Of a stretch of 64,000 nucleotides of DNA, positions 49,772-59,653 are shown one piece after another (position 1 is the stretch's first letter; the number at the start of each line of letters is the position of its first letter). This DNA comes from Maribacter sp. HTCC2170 (lineage in GTDB: Bacteria > Bacteroidota > Bacteroidia > Flavobacteriales > Flavobacteriaceae). The notes below the pieces were generated by a model, which saw nothing but the letters and a program-made list of their open reading frames with translations, was not told the DNA's origin and made no database searches. Made by a program: the position numbers and the translations under genes. The DNA is taken from NCBI RefSeq assembly GCF_000153165.2, contig NC_014472.1, positions 2,910,001-2,974,000 on the forward strand. The letters are read 5' to 3'.

Positions 49772-49799
49772 GGGTTTATCCTTAAATACGGGTAAACCC
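49772..49799 (+). promoter_or_regulatory. hairpin in the MscS leader
   Basis: GGGTTTA (49772-49778) and TAAACCC (49793-49799) pair perfectly with a 14-nt loop, 15 nt before the start codon, where it could hinder or tune ribosome access. It might also act as a terminator for the gene upstream, but no T run follows. Confidence 0.4.
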
Positions 49800-49814
49800 T
49801 AAAATCATTGCCAC

Positions 49815-51062
49815 ATGAGAAGCGTATCGCACTGGATTTATGACTTTTTGATTAGAAAAGGGATTACTGAACAATGGGCAGAATATATTAATATGTTCAT
49901 TCTACTTGTTGGGGTTCTTCTGGTCTTGTTTTTAATTGATTTTGTATCGAGGAGAATATTGGTGGGTCTTTTTTCACGACTCTCAAGTACTTCCAAGACC
50001 CATTTTGATGATTTATTGGTCAAGAACAAGGCTCCAAGGAACATAGCCCATATTATTCCTTTGGTATTGGCATATAAAGCGATACCTGAAATATTTAGGG
50101 ATTTTCAGGGGGCAGAATCCCTTATATCAAAGGCCATTGAGGTGTTTGGAATTGTACTGTTTCTTTGGATTGTTAGAAGTTTGTTACATACCATAAAGGA
50201 TTTCCTCAAAACGCTGTCTAGCTTAAAAGACAAGCCCATTGATAGTTATATTCAGGTGTTCATGATTTTTTCATGGGCCATTGGCCTGTTTTATGCATTT
50301 TCAATTATAACGGGAGTTGAGCTTTGGAAGTTCCTGACCGCACTTGGAACGGCATCTGCAGTCATCATACTCGTTTTCAGGGATACAATTCTTGGATTTG
50401 TGGCCAGTATACAGGTATCAATCAATGATATGGTTCGTATTGGTGATTGGATCACATTTGAAAAATATGGCGCCGATGGTGATGTTGTTGAGATTAACTT
50501 GGCTACGGTCAAAGTCCAGAATTTTGATAAGACCATTACAACTATTCCCACCTATGCCCTTATTTCCGATTCTTTCAAGAACTGGCGTGGAATGACGAAT
50601 TCAGGTGGAAGACGTATAAAAAGAGCCTTGATATTAAAGCAGGAAAGTGTAAAATTCTTAACCCCTGAGAATTTAGAATCCCTTAAAAAAATTGAATTGA
50701 TCAGTGATTATATAGAAAATAGAGGAAATGACATAATCAATTATAATCAGGAGAATGGCATTGATAAATCTCTTTTAATAAATGGGAAGAACTTTACCAA
50801 TCTCGGGGTTTTTAGAAAATATATTGATGCTTATATCAATGTTCACTCGGGAATTAACAAAGATATGACCATTATGGTTAGGCAATTGGCCCCAACCACT
50901 CAAGGGTTACCAATTGAGGTTTATGCCTTTAGTAGTGATAAACGTTGGGCAAACTACGAGTATATAATGGCAGATATTTTTGACCATTTATTGGCGGCAG
51001 TCCCCTATTTTGAACTGGAAGGCTTTGAATTGCCCAGTAGTACCAATTTTAAGGTAAAGTAG
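49815..51062 (+). CDS. MscS-family mechanosensitive channel (YbdG-like)
   Basis: 415 residues. Four to five N-terminal helices, then the pore helix and beta domain: LGTASAVIILVFRDTILGFVASIQVSINDMVRIGDWITFEKYGADGDVVEINLATVKVQNFDKTITTIPTYALIS in pieces, matching the MscS core with the R-D-x-x-x-x-x-(A/V)-(S/G)-x-x-I pore region. The C-terminal domain (GGRRIKRALILK, LPIEVYAFSSDKRWANYEYIMADIFDHLLAAV in pieces) is the extended YbdG-type part. It should open under hypo-osmotic shock to release solutes. Confidence 0.93.
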   Translation: MRSVSHWIYDFLIRKGITEQWAEYINMFILLVGVLLVLFLIDFVSRRILVGLFSRLSSTSKTHFDDLLVKNKAPRNIAHIIPLVLAYKAIPEIFRDFQGAESLISKAIEVFGIVLFLWIVRSLLHTIKDFLKTLSSLKDKPIDSYIQVFMIFSWAIGLFYAFSIITGVELWKFLTALGTASAVIILVFRDTILGFVASIQVSINDMVRIGDWITFEKYGADGDVVEINLATVKVQNFDKTITTIPTYALISDSFKNWRGMTNSGGRRIKRALILKQESVKFLTPENLESLKKIELISDYIENRGNDIINYNQENGIDKSLLINGKNFTNLGVFRKYIDAYINVHSGINKDMTIMVRQLAPTTQGLPIEVYAFSSDKRWANYEYIMADIFDHLLAAVPYFELEGFELPSSTNFKVK

Positions 51063-51104
51063 TTTGAATTGATTCGATTATCAATTTGAATATAAGAAAT
51101 ACCC

Positions 51105-52277
51105 TTATTTTAAATTATTGAGAATAAAATCCAAGGTCTTATTGGTATTCAAGTTTTGTGAATATGCAATATTCTTATGGGTAATTGTGGTCGCCAAGCC
51201 TAAATGCTGTAGGTATTTGATACTATCTTCAAATTCCAAGGTAACTTTACCAGTTAACATACTATCCATGGAATCTTCTTTTAAATAGCGTTTATAGATT
51301 TTTCTTAATCCACTTAAATAAAGACGGTCTTTGGTAAATCCACCCCCTCTATGTGCGCGCAAAGTTATAGTAAAAGCTTCTTCCCTGTTCAATTTATACT
51401 GATTATGAATCATGTCAAAGGTATCTGAAAAGCTATAACCTTTGATTAAACTATCAGATGCTAAAACCCTGTAAGACAATTCTTTAAGTCTTTTTAATGT
51501 AAGTGCGCCTCCCATATATTCACTGAATACTGCCAAGCCCTCTTGGGTTTCTACATTTTTAGGAAATCCGTTAGAGAAAATCTGTAGTGGTTGCAGTGCA
51601 CCATTGAAAGTGGTTACCAAGTGTACTCCTATTTCATGGTTGGCCAAGGTCAACAATTGATTCTTACTGAACTTTGTGTTCTTTTTAAGTAAAAGCGTTT
51701 GAGAACTATTACTTACCATAGCCTCAGCAGACAGATGAGTGGCAAACTTTATATTCAATGGAAAGTCATATTGCTTACTGAACGCTTCAAAATAAGATTT
51801 GGCTTCTTCCGCACTATAGATCTTTTCCATATCCGAAGAAGTAGGTTCATCAGGAAAATGAAGTATAAAACGTGCATTCTGAACATCTTTCTCGGTTGGG
51901 GTTCCGAACACTCCCAATGAATTGTAATAAAACCGCCTTGGTGTACCGATGGTCTCAATACACTGAATCATGTTCGAGTAGTAATAGATTACCTGCTGAT
52001 ACAGTTTCTTTATATGCTCATCTTTAATCCGTTCCAAGCGTTGGGAAAAGAAAAGTCGGTGTAATTTATATGGATTGAATTTTAATGTTGGGTAATTAAA
52101 TTGAGGGTTTTCGGTATATTTTGAAGCGAAGAAACGATGTTTTTCCTTTTCAATATTGATAGGGTTGACATAATTGAGCAGTTCAATCTTCTTGACAAGA
52201 CGATCTAGATTGGCGTCTATTTCGAATAAATTGGAGTACTCTCTATGTAAATCAGTGATTTCCCGTTCTTGGATCAT
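51105..52277 (-). CDS. QEGLA-motif metallopeptidase-like protein (DUF1704)
   Basis: 390 residues. The name-giving motif is present in VETQEGLAVFSEYMGGAL, and the zinc-like motif HEIGVH occurs in LANHEIGVHLVTTFNG (H-E-x-x-x-H). These proteins are annotated as flavohemoglobin-expression-modulating QEGLA-motif proteins or DUF1704, and are close to tyrosine carboxypeptidase-type enzymes. The start codon overlaps the end of the upstream gene by 4 nt (ATGA), so it is the third gene of an operon with N-formylglutamate amidohydrolase and a glutathione-synthase-like gene. Confidence 0.88.
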   Translation of the reverse strand: MIQEREITDLHREYSNLFEIDANLDRLVKKIELLNYVNPINIEKEKHRFFASKYTENPQFNYPTLKFNPYKLHRLFFSQRLERIKDEHIKKLYQQVIYYYSNMIQCIETIGTPRRFYYNSLGVFGTPTEKDVQNARFILHFPDEPTSSDMEKIYSAEEAKSYFEAFSKQYDFPLNIKFATHLSAEAMVSNSSQTLLLKKNTKFSKNQLLTLANHEIGVHLVTTFNGALQPLQIFSNGFPKNVETQEGLAVFSEYMGGALTLKRLKELSYRVLASDSLIKGYSFSDTFDMIHNQYKLNREEAFTITLRAHRGGGFTKDRLYLSGLRKIYKRYLKEDSMDSMLTGKVTLEFEDSIKYLQHLGLATTITHKNIAYSQNLNTNKTLDFILNNLK

Positions 52278-53101
52278 AAATTGCTTTCTTGAAACGCTTT
52301 GGCCTGCAAAGGTATCAATTCTTTTAGATGCTCCTCTACAGAACGCACTACTTCCGGATAAATTACTCCTGTTAGCTCATCACAATACACTTTTGATATC
52401 TCAGTGGCCAAAACCAATGTATTGTCAAAATGTTTGGTGATATACTTTAAAAAGTAGCCATTGCCCTGAAAAACATCATTGACCAATGACGTCCGGGCAA
52501 TATTGTTGGGTAGTTTCATTCCACCAAGTTTAGAGCACCATGAATCTACAATTGTACTAAAACGGTTATTGTCTATGTTGGAGGTTCCTAAATTCCAGGT
52601 TGGCACAGGTCGCTCCCATCGTTTCCAATTATAACTATGCATATCAAAAACTATAACTTTTTCATGCAGTTTTTCAAGTTGACGAACCAGTGTGTCAACT
52701 ACTAGATAAAAGTCTGTATGTTTCTTAAGTGAATGCTCCTTTTCTTTTTTAGCGAGGGGTAATTTCCATAGTTGCTTGCCCCAGGCTGTATCGAATATTG
52801 CTGTTTCTGGAGGTCTGTTCAAATCATATTCGAATCTACTGTCACAGCCAGAAATAACAATCGGGTGGGATTTCACCATTTCAGTAGTGCAGGGGTCCTC
52901 CTCATACCAACGCTCATATTCGGTATGAATACAATTATCCCAAAGTGACTTCCTAAACTGGTGCCCATCGTGTACTGCTCCACAGATATATGGAACATAA
53001 TCATCAATCTTTATTTTAAAGGAATAATCATTGGCGACTGCCTCAAAGGGTATTTCCGATTGAATGTTCGAAATTATGTCCTTAACTGATAACCTAAGCA
53101 T
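52274..53101 (-). CDS. N-formylglutamate amidohydrolase-family protein
   Basis: 275 residues. Motifs of the FGase family are IVISGCDSRFEYDLNRPPETAIFDTAWGKQLW in pieces, KVIVFDMHSYNW, and GVIYPEV. The classical enzyme hydrolyses N-formyl-L-glutamate in histidine degradation, but no hut gene lies nearby. The flanking ATP-grasp and QEGLA genes point to a different peptide- or amide-processing task. It overlaps both neighbours: 8 nt with the upstream gene and 4 nt with the downstream gene. Confidence 0.87.
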   Translation of the reverse strand: MLRLSVKDIISNIQSEIPFEAVANDYSFKIKIDDYVPYICGAVHDGHQFRKSLWDNCIHTEYERWYEEDPCTTEMVKSHPIVISGCDSRFEYDLNRPPETAIFDTAWGKQLWKLPLAKKEKEHSLKKHTDFYLVVDTLVRQLEKLHEKVIVFDMHSYNWKRWERPVPTWNLGTSNIDNNRFSTIVDSWCSKLGGMKLPNNIARTSLVNDVFQGNGYFLKYITKHFDNTLVLATEISKVYCDELTGVIYPEVVRSVEEHLKELIPLQAKAFQESNL

Positions 53102-54125
53102 TCTCGACCTCGCTTCTTAATCTGGAACGTCTATCAAAAGCCTGCAACTTATCAATTACCCTGCTTTCAACATAATCTATAACTTTTGCCTGCAGTTTTG
53201 TCTTATACACCTTGTTCATGTATGTAATACCTCCTGGCGACATAACGTTTACTTCGACCAATTTTCCTCCAATGACATCAATACCAACGAAAAAGAGTCC
53301 GTCTTTTACCAATTTTGGACCAATCTGTTTACAAAGTGCTTTTTCATCCTTGGTCAAACTATGCTTTGCCACCGATCCACCAGCAGATACGTTGGAGCGA
53401 TGATCTTCTGTTCCTGGTATTCTTCGCATGGCTCCAATTGGCTCACCATTCAAGATTAAAACACGTACATCACCTTGATCAGCACCTTCAATGTATGCTT
53501 GAAGTATAACATAGTTAGAGCTTCCATCAGAGTTAGTTACATAAAAATCTAATAATGATTTTATATTACTCATCGCTGATTTTTCAATCAAGATGACACC
53601 AGATCCACCAAACCCATTTAAAGGCTTTAGAATCATTTTGTCTGCTTTAGATTCCTTGATTTGCTGCAGTAGATAATTCTTGTTTTTAGAAACATGGGTC
53701 GCTGGTATTATATTACTATGGGAATCCCCAAAAGCAGCTGTATAAAGTTTGTTGTTCGCCTCGCGAAGTCCTTGTAATGAATTCATGATAAAAACATCAT
53801 CTTTAACCGAATCCAGAAAATTGAGCATTATCGGATCCAAAGGTGGATTGGCGCGCATGAATATTACATCGAACCCGGCCAAGGGCAGCATTTCTTCTCG
53901 AAGACTTGCTTGTTTGTAAAAAGACTTTAAACTGTTCGAAACCTTGTCCATTCTATTGATAACGGTACAAAATGCATTGGTTACACTATTTCGAATAGTC
54001 AGATTAGCCGGACTGCAGATAGCAACCCCATGCTTTCTTTTCACACATTCATGAATCAATGCCAAACTTGTATCGTTTTCAGCATCGATTTCTTCCCAAG
54101 GGTACATTAAAAAACAAATATTCAT
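53094..54125 (-). CDS. glutathione-synthase-like ATP-grasp ligase
   Basis: 343 residues. The prokaryotic glutathione-synthetase-type ATP-grasp core is clear: MILKPLNGFGGSGVILIEKS (nucleotide loop), YVILQAYIEGADQGDVRVLILNGEPIGAMRRIP in pieces, and VGIDVIGGKLVEVNVMSPGGITYMN with the metal-binding E-x-N. No gshA lies nearby, so it may join an amino acid to another peptide or metabolite. It is the first gene of the three-gene operon with the amidohydrolase and QEGLA genes. Confidence 0.87.
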   Translation of the reverse strand: MNICFLMYPWEEIDAENDTSLALIHECVKRKHGVAICSPANLTIRNSVTNAFCTVINRMDKVSNSLKSFYKQASLREEMLPLAGFDVIFMRANPPLDPIMLNFLDSVKDDVFIMNSLQGLREANNKLYTAAFGDSHSNIIPATHVSKNKNYLLQQIKESKADKMILKPLNGFGGSGVILIEKSAMSNIKSLLDFYVTNSDGSSNYVILQAYIEGADQGDVRVLILNGEPIGAMRRIPGTEDHRSNVSAGGSVAKHSLTKDEKALCKQIGPKLVKDGLFFVGIDVIGGKLVEVNVMSPGGITYMNKVYKTKLQAKVIDYVESRVIDKLQAFDRRSRLRSEVENA

Positions 54126-54145
54126 CCTATATAAGTTTTAAGATT

Positions 54146-55471
54146 CTATTTTACTTCATCCAAATGATCGTCCCAGTCCTCGACATGCGGCTCCCCTAGT
54201 TTCCCAACGGATTTTGCGACAACCATAGCAACTGTTGCATCACCTGTAACATTGATAATGGTTCTACACATATCCAAAGGCCGATCTACGGCAAAAATCA
54301 ACGCTAAACCAATAGCCAATTTATCAGCCGGAAAACCAATGGATTCCAAAACAATGACCAACATGACCATTCCTGCCCCCGGTACAGCTGCAGAACCAAT
54401 AGAAGCCAGTAAAGCGGTTAACACAATGGTCAATTGCGCTCCTATCGTTAAATCAAAGTCAAGTGCCTGAGCAATAAAGACAGCGGCCACGCCCTGATAA
54501 AGACTTGTACCATCCATATTTATAGTAGCTCCGACTGGCAACACAAAACTGGAGACTTCCTTATCCACTCCAATATGTTCCTCAACACGTTCCATGGTCA
54601 CAGGTAAAGTAGCTGCACTGGAACTTGTTGAAAAGGCCAATAATTGGGCTGGACTTATTTCTTTTAAAAACCAAAACGGATTCTTTTTTGTAAAGACCGA
54701 TACCACAATAGTATAGAAAATAACCATTAAGAAAAGACCCAATACTACTACTCCGGCATACTTTAACAATGCCAGTAATAAATCTGGATCACTGGAGGAG
54801 ACAACAACACCAGCCAATAATGCAAATACAGCAACCGGCGCCGAAAGCATTATTAAATCTACCATCTTCAGCACAACATCATTCAATGCATCAAAGAACT
54901 TTTTAAGGGGTTTTGCTTTTTTCTCGCCGATCAACAACATTGAAATGCCCATAAAAATCGTAAAGAAGATAACTTGGAGCATCAACTTATTATCACTCAT
55001 GGCCTTAATCGCATTATCAGGGACCATGTCTTCCAAAAAGCTTAAAGGACCTGCTTCTTTTTGGCGCGAAGCCTCTGCAATTTTAGAAGTTACCCCACTA
55101 TCATTGGCATAGGTAGCAGTTAATTTATCGATTGTTTCTTGTGATATCCCATCTCCTGGTTGAATAATGTTCACCAGAATAAGACCAATGCTTATGGCTA
55201 CAACGGTAGTACAAACGTAAATAACAATGGTGCGAAGGCCTATATTTCTAAACTTGGATATATCTTTTAAATCCGAAATTCCTTTTATCAACGAAGCTAG
55301 AATCAATGGAATGGCAATAAGCTTAAGAAGTTTTACGAATATACTTCCCAAAGGTTGGATCCAGTCACCAACAAAGTCCCTGCCCCAACTTATCTGCGTC
55401 ATTGCAAACCCAAATAGGATACCTAAAATCATCCCAATTAAAATCTGCCAATGCAATTCCATCTTTTTCAT
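54146..55471 (-). CDS. dicarboxylate/amino acid:cation symporter (GltP/DctA family)
   Basis: 441 residues with eight predicted helices and re-entrant loops. Hallmarks are the SSSAATLP loop in LLAFSTSSSAATLPVTMERVEEH, the NMDGTSLYQGVAAVFIAQ segment (N-M-D-G-T), and LASIGSAAVPGAGMVMLVIVLESIG (G-x-P-G). DRPLDMCRTIINVTGDATVA ends the core. It carries glutamate, aspartate or C4-dicarboxylates with Na+ or H+. It is 20 nt downstream of nothing on its own strand; the next gene on the same strand is aroC, 61 nt upstream. Co-transcription is possible but not shown. Confidence 0.93.
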   Translation of the reverse strand: MKKMELHWQILIGMILGILFGFAMTQISWGRDFVGDWIQPLGSIFVKLLKLIAIPLILASLIKGISDLKDISKFRNIGLRTIVIYVCTTVVAISIGLILVNIIQPGDGISQETIDKLTATYANDSGVTSKIAEASRQKEAGPLSFLEDMVPDNAIKAMSDNKLMLQVIFFTIFMGISMLLIGEKKAKPLKKFFDALNDVVLKMVDLIMLSAPVAVFALLAGVVVSSSDPDLLLALLKYAGVVVLGLFLMVIFYTIVVSVFTKKNPFWFLKEISPAQLLAFSTSSSAATLPVTMERVEEHIGVDKEVSSFVLPVGATINMDGTSLYQGVAAVFIAQALDFDLTIGAQLTIVLTALLASIGSAAVPGAGMVMLVIVLESIGFPADKLAIGLALIFAVDRPLDMCRTIINVTGDATVAMVVAKSVGKLGEPHVEDWDDHLDEVK

Positions 55472-55531
55472 AAACTATAGTTTGATTAGATGGGTAATAT
55501 ACCACTTTGTTAGGAATAGTGGAAAAGGGTG

Positions 55532-56596
55532 CTACAATTTTATGGAGCGCGCCAATAAGGTGTAATCAGCAAGGACCAAGGCAGCCATTGCTTCAACAAT
55601 AGGTACTGCTCTAGGTACAACGCAAGGGTCATGACGCCCTTTCCCTTTGGTTGTCACCTTATTACCTTCCTTATCAATAGTGTCATATGGTTGGATCACC
55701 GTTGCCACTGGTTTAAAGGCTACATTGAAATAAATATCCATTCCGTTGCTTATGCCACCTTGTATACCGCCACTATGATTGGTTTTAGTACTTCCGTCCT
55801 GATTGTATTGGTCGTTATGTTGGCTTCCTTTCATCTGAACCCCCTCAAAACCACTTCCGAATTCAAAACCTTTTACGGCATTGATGGATAACATAGCCTT
55901 GCCAAGCTCGGCATGTAATTTATCGAATACAGGCTCACCTAAACCAATGGGGACATTCTGAATTACACATGTAACAACTCCCCCAATGGTATCCCCTTCT
56001 TTACGGATTTCTTTGATGTAATCCTCCATCCTAGAGGCCATGGATGGATCCGGACAACGAACCGGATTGGATTCAGTTAGGGATAAATCCAATTTTGAAT
56101 AGTGCGTATCCAATTTCATCTCACCAACTTGCGAAACAAAGGCACTAATCTTAAGGTCAGAAAGGAATTGCTGTGCTATTGCCCCTGCCACTACCCTGCT
56201 TGCTGTCTCACGTGCTGAGCTACGACCTCCGCCACGATAATCGCGAAAACCATATTTCTTATCATACACATAATCTGCATGCGACGGGCGATAAGAATCT
56301 TTTATATGGGAGTAATCCCCAGATTTTTGATTGGTATTATGAATTGCAAAACCAATAGGCATTCCCGTGGTCTTGCCTTCAAAAATTCCAGAATAAAACT
56401 CAACTGTATCTGGTTCTTTACGCTGGGTCACAATGGCTGACTGACCAGGTTTTCTCCTGTTCAACTCTTCTTGAATGACTTCTAGGTCGATTTCAATACC
56501 AGGAGGACAACCATCGAGTACACCACCAATTGCAACCCCATGGGATTCTCCAAAAGTTGTTAGTTTGAAAAGATTGCCGAAAGTATTGCCTGCCAT
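55532..56596 (-). CDS. aroC: chorismate synthase
   Basis: 354 residues. All three family signatures are present: [20 protein letters not shown] near the N-terminus, [19 protein letters not shown] in the middle (signature 2), and [26 protein letters not shown] at the end. It converts EPSP to chorismate, the last step of the shikimate pathway, using reduced FMN. A TACCTTTG box lies 25 nt before the start. It is followed by the dicarboxylate symporter gene. Confidence 0.98.
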   Translation of the reverse strand: MAGNTFGNLFKLTTFGESHGVAIGGVLDGCPPGIEIDLEVIQEELNRRKPGQSAIVTQRKEPDTVEFYSGIFEGKTTGMPIGFAIHNTNQKSGDYSHIKDSYRPSHADYVYDKKYGFRDYRGGGRSSARETASRVVAGAIAQQFLSDLKISAFVSQVGEMKLDTHYSKLDLSLTESNPVRCPDPSMASRMEDYIKEIRKEGDTIGGVVTCVIQNVPIGLGEPVFDKLHAELGKAMLSINAVKGFEFGSGFEGVQMKGSQHNDQYNQDGSTKTNHSGGIQGGISNGMDIYFNVAFKPVATVIQPYDTIDKEGNKVTTKGKGRHDPCVVPRAVPIVEAMAALVLADYTLLARSIKL

Positions 56597-56621
56597 TCTA
56601 TTCTTTTTAAATTTTGTTTGT

Positions 56622-56629
56622 CAAAGGTA
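56622..56629 (-). promoter_or_regulatory. TAnnTTTG box for aroC
   Basis: On the minus strand TACCTTTG lies 25 nt before the aroC ATG, matching the Bacteroidota -7 consensus. Confidence 0.55.
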
Positions 56630-56653
56630 AATGTTAATTGATCAATACGAAAA

Positions 56654-59566
56654 TCAGTGAATCAACGCATTTTTTAATATTGATATTGGATGTAATGCCT
56701 CTCGATTCGTTCCGTCTTTTATTTGATGCCTGCAACTGGTTCCATTTGCCGCAATAATAACATCCTCTGTACTTTTGCGCACAGCTGGGAATAGCTTCAG
56801 CTCCCCAACTTGCATACTAACATCATAATGTTCTTTCTCATAACCAAAGGAACCTGCCATTCCGCAACAGCCTGAACTGATAATGGATACTGAATAGTTT
56901 TTGGGTAGATTAAGAATATCAAAAGTTACTTTTTGATTGGACAATGCTTTTTGATGACAGTGATTATGGATTTTCACCATTCTCACATCAGTTGTAAATT
57001 GATCTGATGTTATCTTCCCTTTTTCAATCTCCATTGAAAGAAATTCTTCGATCAAGAAAGAATTTTTCGCAACCATTTCTCTACCCTCTTCGTCTGAAAC
57101 CAATCTTTTGTATTCATCCCTAAATGAAAGAATGGCGGATGGCTCAAGACCCACAACAGGGATTTTAGCCTCGGCAAATCCCGTTAGTTTGCTAACATTG
57201 TAGTTCGCCAGTTTTTGTGCTTGTTTCAAAAATCCTTTAGACAGATACGTTCTTCCGCTTTCCCCGTAAAACAATTGAATATCATAGCCCAATGCAGTAA
57301 GTACGTCAATAGCATCAATGCCAAGTTGCACGTCCATATATCGTGTAAACTCATCAATATACAAAACTACCTTTTTGTTTACATCAATAGATTGATTTTG
57401 TGATTTATACACGTATTTATCAAAATTAACACTTGATACCATAGGCATGCTTCGTTCTGCGGCAACTCCAACAAATTTTTTCAACAAACCACTAAGAACT
57501 TTTGAGCCATAAACAGCATTCGCTAAACCTGAAACCTTGCTACCTATTCTGTTGAGTTTGGTGTTATAGGCAAAGAGTTTGCTTCGTACGGAATAACCAT
57601 TCATTTCTTGGTACTGGTACAAGAACTCGGCCTTCAAGGCCGCAACATCAACATTACTTGGGCATTCACTGGCACAGGCCTTACAACTTAAGCAAAGGTC
57701 GAACACCTCTTTTAGTTCTTTTTGGTCAAATTTATTTTCCCTTTCTCCATTCGTTAAAAATTCCCTTAAAGCATTGGCGCGACCCCTAGTTGTGTCCTTC
57801 TCATTTTTAGTCGCATGGTAACTTGGACACATTCCGCCTTTCATATGATGGGTTTTGCGACAATCCCCACTACCATTACATTTTTCAGCGGCTTTTAATA
57901 TTCCTTCGCTATCCGAAAAATCCATTAAAGTAGCAATTTCCGGCTCTTCCCTATCAATTTCATATCTAAGAGATTCATCCATTGGATATGCATCAACAAT
58001 TTTCCCAGGATTGAATATATTATTTGGATCAAAATATGATTTAACCCTTTTCAGTAGCTCGTAATTCTCCTCTCCTATCATCAATGGAATAAACTCCGCC
58101 CTGACAATACCATCGCCATGTTCACCACTAAATGAACCCTTATATTTTTTGGTAAGTTTGGCAACATCTGTAGTAATTTGCCTAAAGAGACCAACATCCT
58201 TGGATTTTTTGAGGTTCAAAATTGGTCTAAGGTGTAATTCTCCAGCCCCAGCGTGAGCATAGTACACCGCTTCCTGTTCATAACCCTTCATGATTGCAGT
58301 GAATTCCCCAATAAAGTCCTTTAAGTCCTCTAAGGCAACCGCTGTGTCCTCTATACAAGCAACCGCCTTCATATCGCCAACTATATTACCCAATAACCCT
58401 AATCCCGCTTTGCGCAATTCAACAGCCTTATTAATGTCATCACCATACAGTATGGGACGGGCATAACTAAGTCCGGATGCTTCTATCGTATTCAAAAGCG
58501 ATTTAAGTTGTTCCTCAAGCTTTTCTTTTGTTTCTGCCTTAACTTCTAACATTAGCAAGGCAGCAGGGTCCTCTTCAACAAAAAATCTGTTTGCCGACTG
58601 TGTTTTGTTGTTCTTGGTGCAATCCAAAATGACTTTGTCCATCATTTCACACAAATGCAGCCCATGACTCATTACTGGGGAAACATCGGCCAAACAATCC
58701 TCAAGTGTCTTGTAATGGGTAACAACCATCGCAGCATACTTGGGTGGAATTACATCCAATTGTAAAGTGATCTCGGTGGTAAACGCCAAAGTCCCTTCAC
58801 TACCACTTAGCAGTTTGCATAAATTAAAATCCTCTTCTACATTATCAAAAACATTACTTTTCAATATTTCATCTACAGCATATCCCGTGTTGCGCCTGTG
58901 TATTTGTGGTTTAGGAAATTCTTTATTAATACTTTCCTGTATATTATTGTTTGATAACTCTTTAAATATATTTTTGTAAATCTTTCCTTCAAGTGTATTT
59001 TGATTTGATTTTGATATAAATTCATCTTTGGAAACTGCATTAAAGATAGCTTCACTTCCATCATAAAGAATCGTTTTCATAGCAACGACTTTATCTCTTG
59101 TTACCCCATATTGGATAGATGTGGTTCCGGATGAATTGTTACCGACCATGCCCCCTATCATACATCGATTTGAGGTGGAAGTGTTGGGGCCAAAGAACAA
59201 CCCATATGACTTTAGATACTGATTCAACTCATCGCGAACTACACCGGGTTGAACCGTTACCTGCCTCTTATTCTTATTCAAACTTATTATGTTGGTAAAA
59301 TGTTTTGAAACATCAACTACCATACCTTCTCCTACGCATTGCCCTGCAAGTGAAGTACCTGCTGTTCTTGGAATAAGGCCAATTTTGTTGTCATTAGCAA
59401 ATTTTACCAAACATTGGATGTCTTCAACTACTTTTGGAAAAGCAACTGCAAGAGGAATTTTACGATAAACGGAGGCATCGGTGGCATATAAGGTTCTACT
59501 TAGGTTATCAACTAGGACCTCTCCTTTAATTTTAGAAAGAAGTGTTTTAATTCTATTTTGAATCAA
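56654..59566 (-). CDS. FAD-linked oxidase fused to Fe-S and CCG domains (GlcD/GlpC-type dehydrogenase)
   Basis: 970 residues. The N-terminal PCMH FAD domain has LIPRTAGTSLAGQCVGEGMVVDVSKH in pieces. A GlcD-like C-terminal cap follows (YYAHAGAGELHLRP, FSGEHGDGIVRAEF). Next come ferredoxin-type Fe-S motifs (CNGSGDCRKTHHMKGGMCPSY in pieces and CLSCKACASECPSN) and a CCG domain pair (KIHNHCHQKAL, ISSGCCGMAGSFGYE). The build matches D-lactate or 2-hydroxyacid dehydrogenases that feed electrons to the quinone pool. The substrate cannot be fixed; D-lactate is the common guess. Confidence 0.9.
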   Translation of the reverse strand: MIQNRIKTLLSKIKGEVLVDNLSRTLYATDASVYRKIPLAVAFPKVVEDIQCLVKFANDNKIGLIPRTAGTSLAGQCVGEGMVVDVSKHFTNIISLNKNKRQVTVQPGVVRDELNQYLKSYGLFFGPNTSTSNRCMIGGMVGNNSSGTTSIQYGVTRDKVVAMKTILYDGSEAIFNAVSKDEFISKSNQNTLEGKIYKNIFKELSNNNIQESINKEFPKPQIHRRNTGYAVDEILKSNVFDNVEEDFNLCKLLSGSEGTLAFTTEITLQLDVIPPKYAAMVVTHYKTLEDCLADVSPVMSHGLHLCEMMDKVILDCTKNNKTQSANRFFVEEDPAALLMLEVKAETKEKLEEQLKSLLNTIEASGLSYARPILYGDDINKAVELRKAGLGLLGNIVGDMKAVACIEDTAVALEDLKDFIGEFTAIMKGYEQEAVYYAHAGAGELHLRPILNLKKSKDVGLFRQITTDVAKLTKKYKGSFSGEHGDGIVRAEFIPLMIGEENYELLKRVKSYFDPNNIFNPGKIVDAYPMDESLRYEIDREEPEIATLMDFSDSEGILKAAEKCNGSGDCRKTHHMKGGMCPSYHATKNEKDTTRGRANALREFLTNGERENKFDQKELKEVFDLCLSCKACASECPSNVDVAALKAEFLYQYQEMNGYSVRSKLFAYNTKLNRIGSKVSGLANAVYGSKVLSGLLKKFVGVAAERSMPMVSSVNFDKYVYKSQNQSIDVNKKVVLYIDEFTRYMDVQLGIDAIDVLTALGYDIQLFYGESGRTYLSKGFLKQAQKLANYNVSKLTGFAEAKIPVVGLEPSAILSFRDEYKRLVSDEEGREMVAKNSFLIEEFLSMEIEKGKITSDQFTTDVRMVKIHNHCHQKALSNQKVTFDILNLPKNYSVSIISSGCCGMAGSFGYEKEHYDVSMQVGELKLFPAVRKSTEDVIIAANGTSCRHQIKDGTNREALHPISILKNALIH

Positions 59567-59653
59567 TTTGGTACAATTTTGGTGACTAAATTAGCCTTTT
59601 ATTGCTTTAACATAATCAAGAATCATTATTTTTACATTATTAAATAAGAACTT

